This document shows, piece by piece, positions 43,231-51,000 of a DNA stretch of 51,000 nucleotides; position 1 is the stretch's first letter, and each line of letters starts with the position of its first letter. Made by a program: the position numbers and the translations under genes. The stretch comes from Adiantum capillus-veneris. Its lineage: Eukaryota; Streptophyta; Polypodiopsida; Polypodiales; Pteridaceae. Below the pieces are notes generated by a model. It was not told where the DNA came from and made no database searches. It worked only from the letters and a program-made list of their open reading frames with translations. The stretch covers positions 49,965,898 to 50,016,897 of the forward strand of contig CM043970.1 of NCBI GenBank assembly GCA_014529385.2, in the 5' to 3' direction.

Positions 43231-43509
43231 GAGGTGAAGAAGAAGAAGATGGAGATGGAGTAAGAGCACTCTTCAATGAGAGAATGAGTGAATTTAGGTT
43301 TAGTTGACTTTTATATGAGCTCACCCCATTCACACTTGGGCGCCCATGCTTAGCCAAATAATCCCTTGAATGTTCCAGTTAGAGTGCGCCTCTCATCGGC
43401 GATCACTCTTACCCTTTTCCTATTGGACCGACAAGCCCGGTACCTGACTCTACCAAATAAATAATATAGCATCCGTCGTAGGTGATAGGAATGTGCGTGA
43501 GGGTTAACA
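42921..43509 (-). repeat. E2 3' LTR
   Basis: 589 bp, minus strand TGTTAACCCTCAC to GACGCGCACA. TATA box inverted near 43309-43318. It carries a (CA)n run at 43186-43228 where E1 LTRs have (CT)n. Confidence 0.9.
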
Positions 43510-43522
43510 TGCCCCCCTTCCT
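43510..43522 (-). other. Polypurine tract of E2
   Basis: AGGAAGGGGGGCA on the minus strand, directly upstream of the 3' LTR. Confidence 0.85.
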
Positions 43523-45215
43523 GATGTAGATTTCGTCCTCGGAAGCTATTGAGTTGAAGCTCGTTCGTTGAGGTGGAAGAGCATTTGAGATGAATGTCCT
43601 TAGCCTTCTTCAGTCACTGCAAAATCAAACAACATTGGCACAGTAATTGCATTCTCATATACAATTAAAAATCATATGTAGTTTTAGGCAGACAAATTGA
43701 TTGGTATCATAAATCTAAACCATTTGTCATCAATAAACATTAAATTGAAACATAATCAAACGCATAAACAATTGGGAAGGTAAAAAACTAAACAAGTATG
43801 GGGTCGCTAATTCAACGGTCGAAAGGTACTAAAGATCGACTATAATACCATGAGTAAGCTTTTTAATTTTCTGTGGTCAATTAGGTTGTTAATCGCGAGA
43901 GCCAAGTATTTCATGTCTGAAGGAGGCTATACCTAGAAGACCTTGTAGTTAAGCTACGATAAAAGGAATTTCTCATGAAATCATCACCTAACTGATTATC
44001 TTTTCTTTGACCCCCCAAAGTCTTTTCACAGTGATTCAATTTTGATGTGTGTGCTTATTTTGTATCCCTTGGGTTTTTTTCTTTTCAAGGAAAAGCGCTC
44101 ACAATGGGAATCTCTAGGGCTCTAGTACCATAGGCGATACATGTGAGTGGAGCACCAAATCAAGCTGAGGTTTCTCTTCCAGCTTCAGATTTTACATTGT
44201 GGCACTTTGATTTTTTGTTTGTGCATTTTTAGCATTTTAATTTTGTAACTTTTGGGGGTCATATAACACTCTTACCCTCACACTAGTAAACTCCCTTTAT
44301 AATACTTAAGATAAAGGTCAATAGGGACTAAGCCCACTAGAAAGCCCTAGTACATTGCACACAATGCTGCCTAAATCGGATTAAGAACCTAAGTAACCAT
44401 TGATAATTAGGAAGGCATTCCCCATGGTATTAAGCGAAGATCTCTAACGCCTAGCTTGGTCAAATTAGCTTCGTCAGACTGCTTGATTTGTAAACCTAGA
44501 CAAGTGATTATGACAAAAAGTTACATTGAATTTAATGTTTGATACTAAGAAAATGTGCTGGGTATTATGCTACCAATCACAATTAAAGCAGACAAACATG
44601 GATGCAAAAAGATAAGGGGCAATGCTAATGGAAAAGAAACACCTGTTTGTGTTGATGGTCGTGCTTGATTTGAAGTGTGAACGAGAGAAAGATTCCATGA
44701 AGGTCCAAATCCTAACCACAGCAACACGTTCCTGTACACACTATGAAACACAAGGATACCTCTCGGAGGCACATCAGTGGAAAGAAAGAACTTTGCTAAT
44801 CACTAAACTCTAAAACAGAAACACTCCTATCGTACTAATCCTACCTACCCTCCATCACGCAAGTGATGAGGATCAAAGGTGTTTTATGACATAGGTTTTT
44901 GTTTCAATGTACCAGATGTGAATATGTAGATCTGTGTCAATGTTTTGACTTTTATTGTGCACACTCGTTTTCTAATTGCTCTTGCTATTTATTACTTTTT
45001 TTTGTGTGAGTATAAGGCTTTATATATACATTCCCTAAGATTGGGAGATTGAGAGGTCAGGTGGAAGGTTGAGAGGGGAGTGAGTGAATGATGACTGTCA
45101 ACAAACAAACACTCCCCCCTTCCTTGGGTAGATCATATCGTTTGAAATGTGCTCGTCACCCTTTGAAACCAATTATCCAGTTGGTACTAGGTGAAGATTT
45201 TTGCCAGTAGTTTTC
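43523..45215 (-). other. E2 conserved noncoding 3' block
   Basis: About 1.7 kb without credible ORFs, homologous to 9132-10815 in E1 with small indels. Same landmarks (TTGACCCCCCAAAGTC, TCTCTAGGGCTCTAGTACC). Confidence 0.6.
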
Positions 45216-45650
45216 TATTACCTTAGGTGCCTCGTCGAGTTGCAAGGGTGGTAAGGTACTCTCCTAGGATCAAACTTGAAGTGGTTCATCAGGTGATTCT
45301 TGAACACTAAGAGGTGTCAAATCTTTTGTAACTTCATGGAGGCTTCCTATGGTAGGTGGAGGTTTTGTAGAAGCTTTTACCTCTATGGATGCATTACATG
45401 AGGAGCTAGAAGCTTCATGGGACTCCCCCCTTCCTGAGCTAGGTGGAACAAATTGTTCTTTCTTCGGTACCCAAACTAGCTTTGGAGCAGGTGGGTAGCA
45501 TTTTGTGATTTTTTTCTTTCCACGATCGTCAATTTACTTTGGAGCTATGGGATTGAGCTCACATGGGCCAGGTGACAAGTAAGAACACAATCTACGTTTT
45601 GGTACCCAGATTTGATCATTTCCTTGATAGTATCCTTGGGCTTTCAATAA
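45216..45650 (-). pseudogene. E2 C-terminal tail, W-V-P-K region
   Basis: Counterpart of E1 10816-11280. Minus-strand traces include VWVPKKEQFVPPSS and GRGESHEASSSSC near 45400-45490, with frame changes and stops. It follows the WRWIPK segment at 45651-45665. Confidence 0.5.
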
Positions 45651-46121
45651 TCATTTAGGAATCCACCGCCACGTTTCCTTACATTTTTTGGGACGAGTGG
45701 GACGTTTCTTATAAGATTTCTGTTTTTTAGCAGTGGCTATGGTCGCTAAAGAAGCTTTAGGGACCCACTTGTATGTTTTCTTCGTTACATTAGGATGAGT
45801 CCTGTTAGAAGCTATATGCATTGCTTGTAGCATATTTAAGGATACGGGCATTTCATCCCCCTCAGGTGTTACCCAGGTTGTCCCCCTGTTTCCCCAAGTG
45901 TCTATGGTTGCTGCTAGGTGGACCCAATCCACATTGTCCGACTCAGTCATCCCAGGTAGTACATCCATATAAGGAGAATCTTCCCCAACATCAGTGTCCG
46001 CTTTACATGTGTAACAATACTGCAATGGGGCCGAGTGAACTGTGGTGTCAGATCTATGATCAATTATAAAAATGTTTCCTAGAGGATGTGCTCGACCAGT
46101 CACTTTCTTCTTGGATGACAC
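45651..46121 (-). pseudogene. E2 remnant of protease ORF joined to W-[VI]-P-K tail
   Basis: A 156-codon open frame. It contains CYTCKADTD, WVTPEGDEMP, then YKWVPKASLATIATAKKQ, a Lys/Arg-rich stretch and WRWIPK. The N-terminal end lies beside the deletion junction, where E1 sequence on both sides shares AGT, consistent with a microhomology deletion. The protease landmarks (D-G-G-A-G, ILGRPFM) are missing. It shows that the tail is in frame with the post-protease region, a link broken in E1. Confidence 0.65.
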
Positions 46122-46314
46122 TAGGTATGGCTAAGGGTCTATGGACTTGGTGAGGTTGTTGTGGAGTAGGGAGCACAGTGTCTGTAATCTGGATCTGCCT
46201 AGGTGCTGGTTCTAGATCCCTTTGGGTATCTTCTACCAAACTCCTTAATTGCTTGACTCGCTCAATCTCCTCTGTAGCGTTTAGATAAGTTCCTATCTTC
46301 TTCTTGGATCCCTG

Positions 46315-46542
46315 TCATTGTGGCTCATGAAGATCTTCCTTGTTAGTTTCTATCTTAGTGGTCGTTTTGGTCTCCATGGTTTCACCTGAATCAGAATTCT
46401 CTTCAGCGTCGTTCATATATACAGGGTCTTCACCAGTCCCTATGTTGGTCTTTGAACTGGGGTCTGACTTCGCTAGTTTTTGGATGCCGTGTTCTCTTCT
46501 TTTTTCGAGATTGGGCAATTGATGCCGTGTCTCTTTCCTCAA
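46315..46542 (-). pseudogene. E2 charged linker
   Basis: A 75-codon frame, basic at the start and acidic/Thr-rich later (GETMETKTTTKIE), matching the C-terminal end of E1 12621-13298. It is separated from the knuckle ORF by indels. Confidence 0.5.
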
Positions 46543-46627
46543 GAATATAATTTTGTTTTTGGAGCATCGATCGTGTGAGTATGTTTACTGGTACCACAGG
46601 TGTACTTTGTGATGGCTCCTTGGTAAC

Positions 46628-47182
46628 CTAAATCAAGTTTAATGGCGTGATCTTCGGTGCATTTGGATTATTTGGACATTGGGCAATCAAATGATCTATG
46701 CCACATCGATTACACATGAGTATCGGCATTGTAGACGTGCTCAATGGATTAGTTTGGATTAGTGTGGCGTTCTTTTGTAGCGTAATAGGACACTTGGCTA
46801 CACGATGTGTACCTCTGCACTCATAGCATTGAAGAGGTAGTCTCTTAGCAGTGTAATTGATATTTTGGCCTCTTGCAGCAAGAGCAGCTACTTGATATAC
46901 GGGTTTGACTTGTCCCCAATAGTCCTCCATGTAGTAGTGTGGACTTTCTTCAAGCACATCCATCCCATAGGCAATATTAGGATCTATATCCTCCTCACAA
47001 CCTTCCAAACAAGCAATAGATGACTCACAACCTACTTGATTCACAAAAGTGATTCTCGGATGTGGTGGTTGCGGTCCTAGCACTGGAGGTGGTAAGGGTG
47101 TTGTTTGAACAACATTTTGGGCCCTAGGGACCATGTGTTGTGCTGTTTGTGTAAGAGGTGGGGCCGGCATGAATGCAGGCAC
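46628..47182 (-). CDS. E2 gag, two zinc knuckles
   Basis: A 184-codon open frame matching E1 12621-13298 and its upstream part. Pro-rich N-terminus, DVLEESPHYYMEDYWGQ in the middle, then CYECRGTHRVAKC and CNRCGIDHLIAQC, both CX2CX3HX4C. Nucleocapsid-like RNA binding is inferred. It ends at a stop just after PKITPLNLI. Confidence 0.65.
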   Translation of the reverse strand: MPAFMPAPPLTQTAQHMVPRAQNVVQTTPLPPPVLGPQPPHPRITFVNQVGCESSIACLEGCEEDIDPNIAYGMDVLEESPHYYMEDYWGQVKPVYQVAALAARGQNINYTAKRLPLQCYECRGTHRVAKCPITLQKNATLIQTNPLSTSTMPILMCNRCGIDHLIAQCPNNPNAPKITPLNLI

Positions 47183-47249
47183 TCACGGTGTGTTTGTCCA
47201 TGCTAAGGTTGGTCTACTGGCCATCACGCTTTTAAATACTACGCAATCC

Positions 47250-47609
47250 TTAGCTTGATGACCATACCTCCCCACAGGCATTGCAATTCGCATTGAATTT
47301 TACTCTAAAAGTAGGGCATTCACTGTTACTATGTGGTCCGTAGCATACTGAGCACCATTGTTGCTCCCTTCTTGGATACATATGATTGTTTTGCGAAGCA
47401 CGATTATCTCTAAGACTCTCTTGAATGGCCTTGGTGAGATCTGCCAAAGTCATTTCAGATATCTTTGGCTCCTTATCAATAGGATTTAGGGTCATTGGCT
47501 GATGCCCTGATGCTTGGGAGCTAATAGATTTAGGCTCAACAGACACTCTTTCTCCTTGAATCATTAAATTATCCTCCAATTGATCGCATTGGTGGTGACT
47601 GCTTCCCAA
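47250..47609 (-). pseudogene. E2 gag, middle part with zinc knuckle
   Basis: A 119-codon frame matching E1 13486-13914. CSVCYGPHSNSEC is an intact CX2CX3HX4C knuckle. The next knuckle is lost through a frameshift (NCNACGEVWSSS). A 1-bp deletion near 47580 shifts it from the capsid frame. Confidence 0.6.
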
Positions 47610-47791
47610 GTGGTGATACCTCTAATGACTAAGCCATTGTAGATATCCTCGTGTCATAACCCCCTAATGAATCTATGAAGCAATTGATTATTATTGAAGC
47701 GCTCATTTGGATTACAACGAGAATTCAAATGCTTCAAGCGACTAATAAAGTCTCCCACTGACTCTCCTTCCTCTCGTTGGGCTTTCTGGAG

Positions 47792-49480
47792 CTAAGAGGC
47801 TACACCCCAAAGCACTCCCTCTCGTATGTATTCTTTCAAGAACAGTCTCCTAAGAGTAGGGTATATCGTTTTTTCTTCCACCCTTAGGGTTCTATACCAA
47901 TCCCCTGCCTTCCCACTTAAGGTTAGGCTCAAAGCATTACTTTTATGCAGGTCATTGTGTTCTCCTAGAGAATCGCATATTTGTTCAAACACTTCGATAT
48001 GCTTTCTCACATCCCCGTCTCCACTAAATTTTTGTGTGAGCTCGGCTATTTGTACTACCTTACTTCTAGGCTCTCTATCAGGCCTGTTACGCATATTCTT
48101 GGCAATAGATCGACCGATAGCTTGAGAAAATGTTTCCAAGTCACCTAAGTGACTAGGAACCGTGGGTGGAGGTGCTCCAGAGACTACATGTGGAGTAGGT
48201 ATTGGCATTGGGCTTGGCGCATAGGAAGCCCTTGGGTTCCATGTTTGGTACGGTGTTGTGCCATGTGGTGGCCCAAAGTTCATATGTGTGGCCCTAGGCA
48301 TAGCATATTTCGGATGTGACATGCTAATGTTAGCCGGTATAGTCCCATGGAAATAAGAACTTGGGTGTTGTGGTTGTGGAGCATAGGTTGTTGAAACAAT
48401 GGAAGGGGTAGAAACTACATGAGTATGAGGACCCATAGGTGCATACGATTGGTACACACTTGTAGGTACTGTTGCAGGCATTGAGCTACCATGTAGCGGT
48501 GCTTTACTAACAAATGAGGTCCATGGCGTGTTTCTTGGCATGCCCATCATTGGGGTAGGCATGGTAGCCATGGTGTCATCAAGGGAAAGATGACCTAGAC
48601 TTGGAAAGGTAAAGCTATCACTTGTGGGCTCATATTGCACTGAGACCCCTGGAGAAACAACATATGGAGGATCCATCAGACTTACCGAGGGAGTCTCCAT
48701 TTGCGATAAGTTCGGTTGTTTAGCCTTTCTTGTATCCAAGAATCTCATGACACCCGTTGAAGGCATGTTGATATCCTTGTTCTGTCTCTCTAACTCAATG
48801 AATGTATGGATGACCTCACAAACTCTTTGTTGTTGATCCTCCACACTAGTAGCACCCATTGTGGATTGTAGGACATCTAACCAACCCACCTGATAGGTGT
48901 GACCTGTGTATAGGTCGGTTAGAATTTCCGTATGTAGTTCGTACTCCCAGTCCTCATTTAAGAACACTCCATCTAGGATTGAGGTGCTAGGAGTGTCCTT
49001 TGAGCTAGATAGGGGTTGGCCCTTAGCGGTTGCTAAGTCAGGAGCACTCAATTGCTCTCTTAGCAAGGATATTAACATAGGGGCTTTCTCTTTTAACTCT
49101 CTTCGTTGTTCCGCCTTGCGTAAGCTCTCGACTTCCTTTTTCCTAGCCGCAATGATATATCGCTCAACCTCTTGCACTTCGGCAAGGCTTCTACCATCAG
49201 GTAATATGACCTTGGAGGGGAATAGCTTTGAAGAGTCAGGAGGTGCAGTGAATGAAGTATTCATGTGCACATTCTCTAAGGGCATAGGGTCTACGTTGGT
49301 CATGAATGGAGAATTTACTTCCCCACTCCCCTCATTTACATCATTAGCTTCATGTTCAGAGCGAGTGGCTCTACTAAAGGTTTCCTTCAAGTGGCTAAGC
49401 ACGCTCGACCCAGACCGCGAGCCCATGGCATGCATGTCTTGGCTTGATCTATTGGGATTAGGCATTGGGAAACCCTCCAT
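47792..49480 (-). CDS. E2 gag, N-terminal region and capsid-like core (562 codons)
   Basis: Longest open frame of the E family. The conserved upstream start is ATG at 49654 (MHL...), cut off by an in-frame TGA near 49577, so the open part begins at an internal Met. Segments: charged coiled-coil-like helix VERYIIAARKKEVESLRKAE (about residues 105-130); GWLDVLQSTMGATSVEDQQQ; a long Pro/Ser/Thr/His-rich middle (about 270-420); then LGDLETFSQAIGRSIAKNM and the capsid-like core KHIEVFEQICDSLGEHNDL, LSGKAGDWYRTL, LFLKEYIREG (about 425-560), typical of plant Retrotrans_gag. It stops at TAG, where E1 has a Gln codon. Particle-shell function inferred. Confidence 0.75.
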   Translation of the reverse strand: MEGFPMPNPNRSSQDMHAMGSRSGSSVLSHLKETFSRATRSEHEANDVNEGSGEVNSPFMTNVDPMPLENVHMNTSFTAPPDSSKLFPSKVILPDGRSLAEVQEVERYIIAARKKEVESLRKAEQRRELKEKAPMLISLLREQLSAPDLATAKGQPLSSSKDTPSTSILDGVFLNEDWEYELHTEILTDLYTGHTYQVGWLDVLQSTMGATSVEDQQQRVCEVIHTFIELERQNKDINMPSTGVMRFLDTRKAKQPNLSQMETPSVSLMDPPYVVSPGVSVQYEPTSDSFTFPSLGHLSLDDTMATMPTPMMGMPRNTPWTSFVSKAPLHGSSMPATVPTSVYQSYAPMGPHTHVVSTPSIVSTTYAPQPQHPSSYFHGTIPANISMSHPKYAMPRATHMNFGPPHGTTPYQTWNPRASYAPSPMPIPTPHVVSGAPPPTVPSHLGDLETFSQAIGRSIAKNMRNRPDREPRSKVVQIAELTQKFSGDGDVRKHIEVFEQICDSLGEHNDLHKSNALSLTLSGKAGDWYRTLRVEEKTIYPTLRRLFLKEYIREGVLWGVAS

Positions 49481-49654
49481 GACGTCGTAGTCAAAGGAAG
49501 AGTCACTAGCTGCTATGTTCGGGTCTTGGTTTGTACTAACTTGGGTCCTCGCCGAGGGCCCGGAACCTCAGGTAGGTGGATAATGAGAACTCATGTAAGT
49601 CAAAATTCTCTCTAGTTGTTCTGTCTCTAGCACACGACTAGAGTGCAGATGCAT

Positions 49655-50368
49655 GTGCCTTTGACAACCTACAAGCGTCGATGAATAACCTCGAAGGTTA
49701 ACCGCTTACTTTTTTAGGCATCCGTTTTTACTCGTTTTTTTATGTTTTTTAATGAGGATCAATTTTTTTATTAAAGTGTGTGATAGCTCAAAACAAGCGT
49801 ATCACTCAGAGGGTTGTGGTGTACTTTACAGCACAACGTTTGGTCACTTGAAGCTCCATTGGTCCTCAAAAAAGTCAATTTTGAGCTACGTGTGAAGCTA
49901 AAATACGTAATTTTAAAGGGCGACTGAGGCCTGAGCCTGAGCGTGAGCTTCGACTTGGGTGTGGGCTTGGGTCTGGGAGATATTCCCGATCCCGGTCCTA
50001 CCTTTAAAATTTTTAAAATTTTTTTGTTGGGATAAGGTCGTTGCGGCCTGCGCGCGAGCACACACACACACTCTACCTACCTACTTACCACTAATACATC
50101 TACTGTTACACACTAACACACTTCATTAGCTCTCACAAATCTACTTCCTACTTACTATACTTTACATTACACAGAACTAACAACCTTAATACTAATACCT
50201 TAGCACAGAGAAAACACAGTAATCTTTCAAAACTTCATTAACAAACAAATACAGAGTAGCAACACAAAATCCTTTTTCTCAACACACACACCTTCCTTCC
50301 CTACCTTTCCTACAATTGAAATTGCACCACAAAAGAAGCACAGAGTGCCATTCAAGCTTAGTGTATGG
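49655..50368 (-). other. E2 leader between PBS and gag
   Basis: About 0.7 kb, homologous to 27695-28420 in E1. No ORF of note. Confidence 0.6.
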
Positions 50369-50389
50369 CATTCCCTGGCAGCGGCGCCA
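50369..50389 (-). other. Primer binding site of E2
   Basis: On the minus strand TGGCGCCGCTGCCAGGGAA, 4 bp inside the 5' LTR. It is close to the TGGCGCCGTTGCCGGGG type, so less mutated than in E1. Confidence 0.75.
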
Positions 50390-50393
50390 AAAA

Positions 50394-50957
50394 TGTGCGC
50401 GTCTGTCGCACGTGTCAATGCAAGGAACTTGCCGATACACTGTGTGCGAGCCACAAATGGCTCCAAGCACACAACGAGCCTAAACTAGTAAGCTCAAAGA
50501 TGGCGATGGTGTGTCGCTCATCGCTCTATGCTTGCTGTCGTGGAGGATTCCTCGCCGCAAAAAAGGAGCCGCCGCGTCGCGCTCAACCGCGCTGCCGCCG
50601 TCGCAATGCTCGATCGCACTCTCTCTCTCTCTCTCTCTCACGCATACACACACACACACACACACAAAGAGGTGAAGAAGAAGAAGATGGAGATGGAGCA
50701 AGAGCACTCTTCAATTGCACAAATGAGAGAATGAGTGAATTTTAGGTTTAGTTGACTTTTATATGAGCTCGCCCCATTCACACTTGGGCGCCCATGTTTA
50801 GCCAACTAATCCCTTGAATGTTCCAGTTAGAGTGCGCCTCTCATCGGCGATTACTCTTACCCTTTTTCTATTGGACCGACAAGCCCGGTACCTGACTCTA
50901 CCAAATAAATAATACAACGTCCGTCTTAGGTGATAGGAATGTGCATGAGGGTTAACA
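50394..50957 (-). repeat. E2 5' LTR
   Basis: 564 bp, partner of 42921-43509. TATA box inverted near 50757-50766. It has (CT)n at 50619-50639 and (CA)n at 50646-50666. Confidence 0.9.
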
Positions 50958-50962
50958 GTGAA
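50958..50962. repeat. Target-site duplication of E2, right copy (GTGAA)
   Basis: Identical to 42916-42920. Confidence 0.88.
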
Positions 50963-51000
50963 GGAGTGCCACTACAACATAACCCAAAGTTATCGACGCC
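50963..51000 (+). pseudogene. G2 gag continues after E2, cut by window end
   Basis: Short continuation of the G2 gag on the far side of E2. Too short for any domain call; assigned by position only. Confidence 0.4.

Larger units (their letters stand above)
42921..50957 (-). mobile_element. E2: second full-length gag-protease-family LTR element
   Basis: 8037 bp, minus strand, LTRs 42921-43509 and 50394-50957, PPT and PBS in place, GTGAA duplication. It aligns end to end with E1 except for the copia complex in E1, a 726-bp internal deletion in E2 that removes the protease core (junction near 46099), and small indels. No RT, RNase H or integrase. Its capsid region is the longest open frame of the family (562 codons). 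Confidence 0.9.

Noticed and set aside
48906-49490. 194-codon plus-strand ORF
   Set aside because: Antisense shadow of the E2 gag frame. Serine/leucine-rich composition mirrors the coding strand, and the E1 counterpart is broken.

Overview
The window looks like intergenic DNA of a large-genome land plant. It is almost entirely LTR retrotransposons, mostly nested inside one another. Plant-type Ty1/copia and Tat-like Ty3/gypsy domains, plant-style primer binding sites (TGGTATCAGAGC) and abundant (CT)n, (CA)n and (GT)n tracts support this. I see no convincing cellular gene, tRNA, rRNA or CRISPR array. The sequence does not allow a species call.

The main structure is a stack of insertions whose edges I could place from TG...CA LTR ends, primer binding sites (PBS), polypurine tracts (PPT) and 5-bp target-site duplications (TSD). 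The outermost element, G1, is a badly decayed plus-strand Tat-like Ty3/gypsy element. Its 5' LTR runs from the window edge to about 2200 and its gag-pol lies at about 33.4-38.6 kb. Into its leader sits H1 (2428-33028, minus strand, TSD TAAAC), about 10 kb without its own insert. Into the H1 gag region sits E1 (8495-29043, minus strand, TSD GTCAG), about 8.9 kb without its insert. Into the E1 gag sits a Ty1/copia complex (14897-26574, TSD CATTG/CGTTG) with three plus-strand LTRs. Inside that complex is an inverted copia copy, Cop-B (18997-24586), the most complete copia element here.

To the right, after the truncated G1 3' LTR (38619 to about 39997), a probable second Ty3/gypsy element, G2, has a putative LTR and leader (about 40.1-42.5 kb) and a broken gag starting at 42544. 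That gag is interrupted by E2 (42921-50957, minus strand, TSD GTGAA), a second full-length member of the E family. E1 and E2 can be compared along their whole length.

The most unusual content is the E and H families. They have LTRs, PBS, PPT, TSDs, zinc-knuckle proteins and a retropepsin (deleted in E2), but I find no reverse transcriptase, RNase H or integrase in either. Both share an uncommon knuckle spacing (CX2CX3HX4C) and, downstream of the protease, a lysine-rich tail with repeated W-[VI]-P-K motifs. They look like non-autonomous gag-protease elements that must borrow pol from another element. H1 also carries a 2.6-kb leader with eight copies of a 20-bp palindrome (consensus ACATCATACRCGTATGATGT), possibly an RNA-dimerisation or regulatory array.

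Nearly every coding region is interrupted by stops, frameshifts or deletions; each entry states its breaks.
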